Source: CAYLOP01 sp964385305 (GTDB lineage: Bacteria; Chloroflexota; Anaerolineae; Anaerolineales; E44-bin32). Taken from it: a stretch of DNA of 5,533 bases. This document shows positions 1-5,318 of this stretch, piece by piece. The position numbers and the translations under genes are program-made. How positions within the stretch are numbered: the stretch's first letter is position 1; each line of letters starts with the position of its first letter. Location of the stretch: assembly GCA_964385305.1 (NCBI GenBank), contig CAYLOP010000184.1, positions 1 through 5,533 on the forward strand, in the 5' to 3' direction. The notes under the pieces were generated by a model that saw only the letters and a list, made by a program, of their open reading frames with translations, was not told where the DNA came from and did not search any database.

Positions 1-570
1 GTACGGGCAGACGACCTTGTTATCGAGGAGACCGGCGGGCGTGTCAATCCGATGGGCGTTGGGATTGCGGGCGCGCTGGGCGGCTCGTGCCTGGTGGGCG
101 TGTTCTCGCTGGGCTTGTTTGGCGTGCTCATCGTGCTCGTCCGCCACGCCGGACGTGGCCCGCTCAGCTTCACAGCGCAGCGTGGCTGGATCGTAGCGGC
201 ATGGGGTCTCTGCCTCCCAATGGTGGCGCTGTTTGCGTATTTCAGCCTGGCCGTCCCGGCGACTGTCCTGCTCGAACTGCTCCTGGGCGTGGCATACGCC
301 GCCTGGCGGAAACGACCGCGCCTGCCGCTGCTGACGGGGATCCTGATCGCCAACACGATCACACAGCTCCTGCTGTGGGCGAGCCTGGAGGCGGTTGCGA
401 GCGGGTCGGTGTGGACTGCTCTGTTGATCGGCGAGACCATGATCTGGCTGATCGAGGCGCTCGTCGTTTATCTCACCCAACGATCGGCCATGCGCAAGCG
501 TGAGGCGCTGCTTCTCAGCCTGGTCTTGAACGCCGTCAGCTTTGCGGCGGGGCTGTTGATGCCGTTTTAG
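1..570 (+). CDS. Polytopic membrane protein of unknown function, 5' end outside the window
   Basis: The reading frame is open from base 1 to the TAG at 568-570 (189 codons visible). An ATG at 52 would give 172 residues. It lacks a well-placed Shine-Dalgarno: a GAGGAG lies about 20 bases upstream. The codons before it read like real protein (ADDLVIEETGGRVNP), so I treat the gene as continuing beyond the left edge. Counting from that ATG, about six hydrophobic segments lie near residues 8-30, 46-65, 67-85, 93-113, 121-142 and 152-170. They are separated by short basic loops (RHAGRG, WRKRPR, MRKRE), as expected for an inner-membrane protein. Acidic residues sit inside two of the late helices (SLEAV and the LIGE/LIEA stretch), and the last helix has NAVSF followed by GLL. 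I do not recognise the family. The gene is visibly richer in GC than the genes downstream. It converges on the minus-strand gene at 840-1271. Confidence 0.75.
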   Translation, partial: VRADDLVIEETGGRVNPMGVGIAGALGGSCLVGVFSLGLFGVLIVLVRHAGRGPLSFTAQRGWIVAAWGLCLPMVALFAYFSLAVPATVLLELLLGVAYAAWRKRPRLPLLTGILIANTITQLLLWASLEAVASGSVWTALLIGETMIWLIEALVVYLTQRSAMRKREALLLSLVLNAVSFAAGLLMPF

Positions 571-572
571 GG

Positions 573-593
573 AACGGATTTCATTAATCCGTT
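573..593 (+). terminator. Hairpin immediately after the first gene, possible weak terminator
   Basis: AACGGATT at 573-580 and AATCCGTT at 586-593 form a perfect 8-bp stem with a 5-base loop (TCATT). It begins two bases after the stop codon of the membrane protein gene. No T-run follows, so it may only protect the 3' end of the mRNA rather than terminate transcription. Confidence 0.35.
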
Positions 594-736
594 AACGGCA
601 TTTCAGCGTTCCGCGTTATCGGATAGGTTGTCGGTGAGACAGGTGCCGTAAAGAACGCCGGCGGTCTCGTTCCATGCTGCTTGCCGACCGTCAAATGCGA
701 CACGGTGGACCTCGACTCATAATCCTAATACGAAGT

Positions 737-779
737 AAAAAAAGGATCAGGGGCAGGATCCCTCAAGCCTGCCCCGATC
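737..779 (-). terminator. Intrinsic terminator of the minus-strand gene
   Basis: GGGGCAGG (750-757) pairs with CCTGCCCC (768-775). The stem is extended by GATC (745-748) with GATC (776-779) around one bulged A at 749; the loop is 758-767. Seven A residues at 737-743 become a run of seven U in the leftward transcript, directly after the stem. It lies about 60 bases past the stop of the gene at 840-1271, in the right orientation to end it. On the plus strand the stem is followed only by GAATTTT, so rightward termination would be weaker. Confidence 0.8.
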
Positions 780-785
780 GAATTT

Positions 786-801
786 TGCGATTCTTATCGC
801 A
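786..801. other. Short hairpin between stop codon and terminator
   Basis: TGCGAT (786-791) and ATCGCA (796-801) form a 6-bp stem with a TCTT loop. It lies in the 3' untranslated stretch of the minus-strand gene, next to the terminator. It may add stability to the transcript end. No U-tract follows it in the leftward direction. Confidence 0.4.
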
Positions 802-839
802 TATTTGAAGTGAGTATCTGGATACCCACCCACCCTTGT

Positions 840-1271
840 TTAGCCCGCATACACCCTTTCGATGATCGGCGTGATGTATTCGAGCAGCCGTTCAGGATGA
901 GCCGGTTTTCCGTCGACGACCAGGTCGTGGACTTCAAGGTCCTGGTCTGTGTTACAAAACCATACTTCATCCCCGATCGACAAACGCAAGGGCAATGATG
1001 CTACCCGAGTGGCAAATCCGAGCTTGCCCATGCAATCGTCAATCCCAACAGTCCCTTCATTCACCTCGATCACGGTCGCTTTAACCCAGCGCCATACGAT
1101 TTCCGGGATGGGTGGGTTCCGGTCTATCGCCACCAACTGCTGAGCCCGGATGTTAATACGCTCGCGAACAAGAGCCGAGTAGTTCGTCGTTACGACATCG
1201 CCACTCCCGACCCATTGCACTTGACAACCCATTTCGGTACAGCTTATCGTTACCGCTAGTCCTAGATTCAT
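840..1271 (-). CDS. Hypothetical 143-residue protein with two beta-barrel-like halves
   Basis: The start chosen is the ATG at 1271. An AAAGGGA-type ribosome binding site lies about 7 bases upstream on the minus strand. An in-frame GTG at 1334 would add 21 residues but sits inside a terminator-like hairpin with no Shine-Dalgarno. The stop is TAA, and an intrinsic terminator follows at 737-779. No signal peptide or membrane segment is visible. The protein is rich in predicted beta-strands. Residues 3-50 (CQVQWVGSG ... INIRAQQLVAID) and 64-120 (KATVIEVNEG ... LSIGDEVWF) share a strand-turn-strand plan, each ending in a loop plus a hydrophobic strand, as in small OB- or SH3-like barrels. Conspicuous motifs are IVWRW (58-62) between the halves and GKPAHPERL (121-129) near the C-terminus. 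I recognise no enzyme motif and give no function. The long upstream leader suggests regulated expression. Confidence 0.8.
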   Translation of the reverse strand: MNLGLAVTISCTEMGCQVQWVGSGDVVTTNYSALVRERINIRAQQLVAIDRNPPIPEIVWRWVKATVIEVNEGTVGIDDCMGKLGFATRVASLPLRLSIGDEVWFCNTDQDLEVHDLVVDGKPAHPERLLEYITPIIERVYAG

Positions 1272-1309
1272 TTTCGCATCCCTTTTCAATGCCTTCCGCT
1301 TTAAAATCG

Positions 1310-1346
1310 AAAAAGCCGAAGACGTGGGAGCCACGCTCGCGGCTTT
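1310..1346 (-). promoter_or_regulatory. Terminator-like hairpin in the leader (candidate attenuator)
   Basis: On the minus strand AAAGCCG (1346-1340) pairs with CGGCTTT (1318-1312). Inside this, CGTGG (1335-1331) pairs with CCACG (1327-1323) around a CTC loop. The two stems are joined by a 4x4 internal loop in which two positions can form G-U pairs. The stem ends in a TTTTT tract (1314-1310). It sits between the candidate promoter at 1533-1541 and the ribosome binding site of the gene starting at 1271. It could therefore stop transcription before the gene, or end an upstream short transcript. On the plus strand the tail is only three T, so the minus orientation is favoured. Confidence 0.55.
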
Positions 1347-1372
1347 CTGACGATCAAGAAGATTACGCTTAA

Positions 1373-1524
1373 CCTGGGTAAGTCAAATCTATCACTTCAG
1401 AACATCTTTTCAAGCCGGGAGGAACATCCGTGGCAAGATCGGAATGATGGTCAGGTTCTTCCATGATAGACAACCCATAAGCACTCTCCTTCGGCCAATG
1501 GCCTGAGAATTCTGTTTACCCAGG
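1373..1524 (-). ncRNA. Candidate structured 5' leader RNA, no known class recognised
   Basis: CCTGGGTAA (1373-1381) and TTACCCAGG (1516-1524) are a perfect 9-bp inverted repeat 134 bases apart that would close a domain. Nested inside are TCTATCA/TGATAGA (1388-1394 with 1464-1470), AGAAC/GTTCT (1399-1403 with 1455-1459), ATCTT/AAGAT (1404-1408 with 1435-1439) and a bulged stem GCCGGGA with its partner (1414-1420 with 1427-1434). GGCC/GGCC with TCTC/GAGA lies at 1485-1508. A minus-strand transcript from the promoter at 1533-1541 would begin one or two bases before the closing stem. The pairs also exist in plus-strand RNA, where one extra G-U pair is possible, so the strand is inferred from the promoter and the downstream gene. 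Motif checks by eye for TPP, glycine, cobalamin and T-box leaders did not match convincingly. Confidence 0.4.
1410..1478 (-). CDS. Candidate 22-residue leader peptide
   Basis: On the minus strand AAGGAG lies 8 bases ahead of an ATG at 1478, a near-ideal translation signal. The frame runs 22 codons to TGA at 1410. The peptide begins MGCLSWKN, is hydrophobic in the middle (LTIIPILP) and ends RMFLPA. It is the first ORF after the extended -10 promoter and lies upstream of the terminator-like hairpin and the 840-1271 gene. Its last codons contain CGGCTT, complementary to AAGCCG in the 5' arm of that hairpin. Its Shine-Dalgarno can pair with TCTC at 1505-1508. No run of one amino acid that would identify a sensed amino acid is present. 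An ORF this short can arise by chance; the ribosome binding site and position are the support. Confidence 0.35.
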   Translation of the reverse strand: MGCLSWKNLTIIPILPRMFLPA

Positions 1525-1532
1525 GTATGAGA

Positions 1533-1541
1533 ATTATAACA
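1533..1541 (-). promoter_or_regulatory. Extended -10 promoter facing the minus-strand gene
   Basis: Read on the minus strand, the bases are TGTTATAAT, an exact match to the extended -10 consensus TGnTATAAT. No good -35 hexamer is visible at 16-18 bases upstream, which extended -10 promoters can do without. Transcription would start near 1526 and give a leader of about 255 bases before the ATG at 1271. Confidence 0.5.
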
Positions 1542-1841
1542 TGAGGGGACTGCCGCGTAATACTATGCTATGAAGAGGATCGAAGCGGCCAGCGAATAAC
1601 CGCTGGCGTTGACCACACTTACTTCTTTACTCACATGGGATCCAGTCCAGGCAAGCTGGACGAACGGTCAAGCGCATCCTTCGGATGTGCTCTGCGAGGC
1701 TCTCGTCAAGGTCATCAAGGGCGAAGGGGGCGGCGCGTTTTGTCGATACGGTTGTATGATGATGCTGCTGATATCACTGGAGATATAGCCAACCCCGCCG
1801 CTCGGCACTAAAATGTTAGCATGCCAATATCGGCTGCGCTT
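1542..1841. other. Non-coding stretch with three compact hairpins
   Basis: No convincing gene is present. Three perfect or near-perfect stems occur in about 100 bases. GCCAGCG/CGCTGGC (1588-1594 with 1601-1607) has a 6-base loop. GTCCAG/CTGGAC (1645-1650 with 1656-1661) has a 5-base loop. GCGCATCC/GGATGTGC (1672-1679 with 1683-1690) contains one G-U pair and a TTC loop. None is followed by a T-run on either strand, so they are not ordinary terminators. A 58-codon frame from ATG 1635 to TAA 1811 has no ribosome binding site and an Arg/Gly-rich low-quality translation. No promoter for the downstream methyltransferase gene could be assigned. Confidence 0.45.
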
Positions 1842-1847
1842 GGGAGG
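1842..1847 (+). promoter_or_regulatory. Ribosome binding site that fixes the methyltransferase start
   Basis: GGGAGG lies 7 bases before the ATG at 1855. An upstream in-frame ATG at 1813 would add 14 residues (MLACQYRL...) but has no such site. Confidence 0.75.
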
Positions 1848-1854
1848 TACGAAG

Positions 1855-2415
1855 ATGGAATGGATGCCTGAGCTAAGAATCGGCTGGCTCAACGGGTGGA
1901 TCCCCTTGGGGCTATTGGCCTTGACCGATGGGATTCTGTTCCTGGTCTTCCCCAAGAAAGTCGTTGAGCGACTGTTCGATCGGTCTGGATGGTCCAAACG
2001 GCAGATCGTCTTCACCGTGATCGGAAAACTGTGTGCACTGGTCTGCCTGGCGATGATCATTTTCACACCCATGAAGATCGGGACGGCTGTTTTCATCCTT
2101 GGGGCGGTTGTGGTCGTATTGGGCTTGGCAGGCCTGGCGAAAGCGCTCATCGATTTCAGGAGCACGCCGCCCGGCGAGCCTGTTGTGGTGGGAATCTACA
2201 ACCTATCCCGCCACCCGCAGATCGTGATGTCCTCCGTCGTCCTACTGGGGAGCTGCATCGCCGTCGGTTCTTGGTTCGCGCTGGTCATGCTCTTGGCAGC
2301 GAGGATCTTCAGTCATTATGGGATCGTGGCGGAGGAAGAAGTGTGCCTGAAGGAATATGGGGATTCGTATCGAGCGTATATGAAACGAGTTCCGCGATAC
2401 CTGGTGTTCTTCTGA
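1855..2415 (+). CDS. Isoprenylcysteine carboxyl methyltransferase/PEMT-type membrane methyltransferase
   Basis: This is a 186-residue integral membrane protein. Hydrophobic segments lie near residues 12-32, 51-70, 76-97 and 122-150. The C-terminal half carries the family signature: GIYNLSRHPQ (RHP at 119-121), then EEE (160-162), then YGDSY (168-172), Y175 and VPR (179-181). In this superfamily (ICMT, phospholipid methyltransferases, NnrU/DUF1295-like proteins) the Arg-His-Pro and Glu-Glu parts form the S-adenosylmethionine pocket at the membrane face. The enzyme transfers a methyl group to a lipid or a lipidated thiol/carboxylate. Bacteria lack prenylated CAAX proteins, so the real acceptor cannot be named from sequence. 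The length is normal and no key motif is missing. The gene stands alone: the upstream neighbour is divergent, and the next gene starts about 190 bases downstream. The family call is strong, the substrate unknown. Confidence 0.85.
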   Translation: MEWMPELRIGWLNGWIPLGLLALTDGILFLVFPKKVVERLFDRSGWSKRQIVFTVIGKLCALVCLAMIIFTPMKIGTAVFILGAVVVVLGLAGLAKALIDFRSTPPGEPVVVGIYNLSRHPQIVMSSVVLLGSCIAVGSWFALVMLLAARIFSHYGIVAEEEVCLKEYGDSYRAYMKRVPRYLVFF

Positions 2416-2568
2416 TCGTCTGCCAGCGATATTCAGAGCCCGCGGAGAGCTGATGCGCCAATCGAGTGCCCGGCGCACGAACCAGGTTCATACCGGTAAG
2501 TCAGTCGAATAGCATTCGTTGGCGAAAGTGTTCGGCGTGTCTTATCCCGAATTTGGAAGGGATTGCTG

Positions 2569-2594
2569 TCTTTTTCACGGGGATGTGAAAAAGG
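2569..2594 (+). promoter_or_regulatory. Hairpin enclosing part of a Shine-Dalgarno
   Basis: CTTTTTCAC (2570-2578) and GTGAAAAAG (2585-2593) form a perfect 9-bp stem with loop GGGGAT; T2569 and G2594 add a possible U-G pair. The right arm contains AAG or AAGG of the ribosome binding site AAGGAG (2591-2596) for the gene starting at 2605. When folded, only the 3' part of the site is free, so the structure could reduce translation. The paired part next to the Shine-Dalgarno is mostly U-A and could melt easily. Confidence 0.5.
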
Positions 2595-2604
2595 AGATGT
2601 AAAA

Positions 2605-2961
2605 ATGACCAGATTGCTAGATGAGATCAAGGATGATTTGCATTTCATAAAATCCCATACACTGCAACCCCAGTGGTACAAGATTCTGAAGATCTTTATC
2701 GTTTTAGGCTTCCTGGTGGGTTACTGTGCTTTGTTCGGAATAAGCAAGACCATCCTTTTCTTCGCCGTTTTCCTCTTCTTGAGCCTCCTTGTCCACCTGA
2801 TCTACCGGTCCAAGACGAATAAGTGGACCCGAAGTTGGCTCGATTTTAAAGTCGTTGAAGAAAATAATGAGATTAGGGCCGAAAGTATCGGCAAATGCTA
2901 CTATTCGGCAGTCGTCATCAATGCTATTCTCTCCCTTGTTGTCAGCCAAATATGGGCATAA
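2605..2961 (+). CDS. Small membrane protein of unknown function, 118 residues
   Basis: The start is the ATG at 2605, 8 bases after AAGGAG. An in-frame ATG at 2563 would add 14 residues with no ribosome binding site, and it would run through the hairpin. The N-terminus is an amphipathic, charged stretch (MTRLLDEIKDDLHFIKSH). Two strongly hydrophobic segments follow near residues 28-46 and 49-67. A polar loop (70-97, with KTNKWTRSW and EENNEIRAE) comes next, and a third hydrophobic segment lies near 99-116. There is no signal peptidase site, cysteine motif or catalytic signature. I do not recognise a named family. The gene is richer in AT than its neighbours. It stands alone, about 190 bases after the methyltransferase gene and about 185 bases before the lipoprotein gene. 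Possible translational control is described at 2569-2594. Confidence 0.8.
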   Translation: MTRLLDEIKDDLHFIKSHTLQPQWYKILKIFIVLGFLVGYCALFGISKTILFFAVFLFLSLLVHLIYRSKTNKWTRSWLDFKVVEENNEIRAESIGKCYYSAVVINAILSLVVSQIWA

Positions 2962-3146
2962 AAGCGCAAATCAAGCATTCGTTGCACACGCCCATAGAGA
3001 ATGAGACTTGATCAGCGAAGTCACCATGGCGGGCTACCACCCGCAGGAGCGAAGGCAGCCTCAGCGCCCGAAACAGTCGATCATGGCTTAGCAGCGCAGC
3101 TCAGCTCGCAGCCATCAGGTCATGTACTGGAAAGGAAAGCGGTGCT

Positions 3147-4904
3147 ATGAAGCATTCGAGATACCTTCCTCTATTCATCGTTATCATCACCGTGATGGCA
3201 TCAGGTTGCAGCACCCTACCCCCGACGCCCACAGAGGTCCCTACACACGCCGTACCTACCCAAACAACTGCCCCGCCAATTCCATCGCCGACGCCGGAGC
3301 CGCTCACGAGCCGTCTCGGGCACATTAGGATATCCGAGTCAAATGAACTGGCGGATTATGCCTATCGCTCGTTCCTGCAAATTCCTGTAGGAATGGTTTG
3401 GGGGCCGGACGGCCTGCTCTACGTTGCCGATTGGATGGGCCACCACATTGTCCGTGTTGCGAAAGACGGCACAATGGATGATCTCCCTTTCTGGAAATCG
3501 GTCATGACACTGCAGTACGATGGCCCGCGGGATGTCGCCTTCGATTCGAAAGGCAACCTTTATACCAATAATCATGGTCACATATTTCGAGTTGACACAA
3601 GCGGCAATGTCACGGAACTGCAGGGAATTCAAGGAAGCCCAGTGGCTAGTATCGCCATCAGTGCGGGGGATGAGTTGTATTATACAGACCGCTCCCAACA
3701 AGGTGCACTGCGCAAATGGAATCCTGCAGGATATTCCCAAACCGTTGTTCCTTCCCTGCCATTTGCAGCGGGCTTGGCCTTCGGACACGATGGAACACTT
3801 TATCTCACGCAATTGGGACAGGGGCATGTTTTGAAGATTGATGTAGCCACCGGAAGGAGGTCAACGTTTGTGGAGGATGTATGCGGACCCGATCTATGCT
3901 ATCTCGCCATTGACCCCGAAGGAGATATTTGGGTGCGCGGCATCCATCGCTTAAGCCAATTCACCCCTGAGGGAATTGAAAAACCTTTCGTAATAGATGG
4001 TCTAACTTACCCTGGAGGTCCACACAACTGGCATACATCAGGAGGGATCGCTTTCGATGATGAGGGCGGCTTATGGATAGCCTCCTACAGTTCCTGGTTG
4101 ATAAGGTTGGTTCCGCTTACGACGGGTCAACCTGACCCAGAATATACCCTGCAGGTGATTTCCCCCGGTCTGCAAGTGGGCGACCTGGAAGCCGGCTCCA
4201 ACGGCGAGATTTATGCGCCCGACGAGAATGCGAAACAAGTGCTGCGCATCGCGCCAGATGGCGAAGTAGAAGTATTGCTACAACATGACGCTAATGGCCG
4301 CCCTGCCATTGCAGTGGATCGCGCAGGAGATGTTTATCTCGGTATGCCTTATGGGGAGATCGTGCGACTCGATACGAACGGCACGCTTTCGCACTATGCA
4401 ACATTACTGACTCGGCGGATGGTGTTTGGCGCGGACGGCGCGCTGTATGCTATCGTAGGAGACTATAGTTTTCCAAAGTCTATAGTCCGTATCACAGAGG
4501 TTGACCAATACTCAACCATAGCCACGCAGATGGATGGGGTTCCGCTCGGCAATGGTGAAGCTCAAATCAGCCCGGCGCTGGATGCAGGACTCTATGTTTT
4601 AGTCCCATGGGAACGCAAGCTGTTCTTCGTTGATTTCAACGGGCAAGGGCACCTCATCGCCGATCTCCAGGCGTTGGGCATTGGCGGGGGCAATATGGCG
4701 GCATCCCCTGTGACGGGCGATATCTACCTCACCTATGGTCATGACTACGTATATCGAGTCGATCCGGAGGGCGGTTACGAAGAAGTCGCTACCGGCGTGG
4801 TTGGGGATGCTACGGCCATGGTCGTCAGCCACGACGGGAATTGGCTGTATGTGGCCGAGTCAGGTGTAATCGACAAGATCCCGATCTCGGGCAACCTGCC
4901 TTGA
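3147..4904 (+). CDS. Lipoprotein with tandem NHL/SMP-30-like beta-propeller repeats
   Basis: This is a 585-residue exported protein. Residues 1-20 are a signal peptide (basic MKHSR, then LPLFIVIITV), and MASGC ends in the likely lipidated Cys21. Residues 22-55 form a Pro/Thr-rich linker, typical of surface lipoproteins. The rest holds about twelve copies of a strand motif of the form aliphatic-x-aliphatic-x-x-x-G-x-aliphatic-Tyr/Trp, at about 83, 129, 168, 209, 252, 299, 345, 387, 424, 475, 517 and 557 (spacing 37-51). Examples are WGPDGLLYVAD, FGHDGTLYLT and SHDGNWLYVAE. This matches NHL/SMP-30/Vgb-type blades. Twelve would suit two six-bladed propellers. C246 and C251 (CGPDLC) could form a disulfide outside the cytoplasm. 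Such domains bind ligands or proteins or act as lactonases; no catalytic set can be assigned here. A purine-rich AAAGGAAAG site precedes the ATG. No terminator was found after the TGA. Confidence 0.88.
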   Translation: MKHSRYLPLFIVIITVMASGCSTLPPTPTEVPTHAVPTQTTAPPIPSPTPEPLTSRLGHIRISESNELADYAYRSFLQIPVGMVWGPDGLLYVADWMGHHIVRVAKDGTMDDLPFWKSVMTLQYDGPRDVAFDSKGNLYTNNHGHIFRVDTSGNVTELQGIQGSPVASIAISAGDELYYTDRSQQGALRKWNPAGYSQTVVPSLPFAAGLAFGHDGTLYLTQLGQGHVLKIDVATGRRSTFVEDVCGPDLCYLAIDPEGDIWVRGIHRLSQFTPEGIEKPFVIDGLTYPGGPHNWHTSGGIAFDDEGGLWIASYSSWLIRLVPLTTGQPDPEYTLQVISPGLQVGDLEAGSNGEIYAPDENAKQVLRIAPDGEVEVLLQHDANGRPAIAVDRAGDVYLGMPYGEIVRLDTNGTLSHYATLLTRRMVFGADGALYAIVGDYSFPKSIVRITEVDQYSTIATQMDGVPLGNGEAQISPALDAGLYVLVPWERKLFFVDFNGQGHLIADLQALGIGGGNMAASPVTGDIYLTYGHDYVYRVDPEGGYEEVATGVVGDATAMVVSHDGNWLYVAESGVIDKIPISGNLP

Positions 4905-5076
4905 GCGCTTCAACAGGCTGATTGAGATTTAGATGCACGCATGTGCTCCAACGTCGGCTGATCCTGACCTCCATTCGCCCCCTACGCGGATTCTGCGAGA
5001 GGGAGGCTGCGCGGAACGCACCCTAGCGCAATAGGAGACCGTTAGATGCCAACGCCAGGGGAAAAGAGGATCCATG

Positions 5077-5199
5077 ATGAGAACGCATCGTGCCAACGCA
5101 TTCATCCTTGCGGCATTGATCTCTTCGTTGGCGTTCGTACGTCGACATCTTACCTCATCGCTAACCACCATGAGGTTGTCACTACCCCATAACCGATAA
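5077..5199 (+). pseudogene. Short ORF resembling a signal peptide, possible gene remnant
   Basis: AGAGGA (5065-5070) lies 6 bases before the ATG at 5077; another ATG precedes it at 5074. The frame gives 40 residues. It begins MRTHRANAF and continues with a hydrophobic core, ILAALISSLAFV, which looks like the start of an exported protein. After that it turns into RRHLTSS and low-quality sequence, then stops. It could be the surviving 5' end of a broken gene, or chance. No continuation in another frame was recognised. Confidence 0.2.
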
Positions 5200-5259
5200 T
5201 CCCTCATTCCTAATCGCACGAGATAAACTATTCTCTCCAGAATTGCATACGACCTCAGC

Positions 5260-5265
5260 TATAAT
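5260..5265 (+). promoter_or_regulatory. Candidate -10 element of the last gene
   Basis: A perfect TATAAT lies 53 bases before the ATG at 5319. The expected -35 position (CAGAAT or neighbours) is poor, and there is no TG extension. The TTGCAT at 5243-5248 is too close to serve as a partner. Confidence 0.4.
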
Positions 5266-5318
5266 AGGATGTGGTCCTTCAAATGTTCCGATGATCTCGT
5301 CTATTCAGGAAAGGAACC

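Larger units (their letters stand above)
4905..5318. other. Gap without a convincing gene
   Basis: Several short frames with start-like signals occur but none is recognisable. One is ATG 5046 to TAA 5192, with AGGAG 8 bases upstream and 48 residues (MPTPGEKRIHDEN...). Another is the 5077-5199 frame listed separately. GCCAACGC occurs twice directly (5048-5055 and 5092-5099), and GCCAACG has an inverted copy at 5126-5132. No T-run hairpin follows the lipoprotein gene. The stretch may be regulatory or the remains of a decayed gene. Its right end holds a -10 element for the next gene. Confidence 0.4.

Noticed and set aside
87..503. 138-codon plus-strand ORF inside the first gene
   Set aside because: It is an out-of-frame shadow of a GC-rich gene, with Arg/Pro/Gly-rich translation and no start signals.
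1447..1470. GGTCAGGTTC on the plus strand, reminiscent of the SRP RNA domain IV sequence
   Set aside because: The diagnostic GGAAGGAAGCAG part is absent, and the fold is not a single SRP-like hairpin.
1493..1524. CTGAGA followed by TTACCC, resembling part of a TPP riboswitch
   Set aside because: The conserved GAACCTGAT and following half of the TPP element are missing, as is the upstream GGGGTGCC arm.
1635..1811. 58-codon plus-strand ORF ahead of the methyltransferase gene
   Set aside because: It has no Shine-Dalgarno and an Arg/Gly-rich translation, and it overlaps the hairpin cluster.
1668..2165. 165-codon minus-strand ORF antisense to the methyltransferase gene
   Set aside because: Its translation is Ser/Thr/Pro-rich with no family features. 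The plus-strand frame carries a full methyltransferase signature and a good ribosome binding site.
3026..3091. 21-codon ORF starting MAGYHPQ between the small membrane protein and lipoprotein genes
   Set aside because: It has no ribosome binding site, low-complexity Arg/Gln/Pro content and no downstream logic. The nearby GCGGG/CCCGC hairpin (3029-3044) lacks a T-run.
4929..5219. 96-codon minus-strand ORF in the gap after the lipoprotein gene
   Set aside because: The composition is irregular (many Arg, Cys, Met), with no ribosome binding site judged good and no recognisable motif. I regard it as a chance frame.
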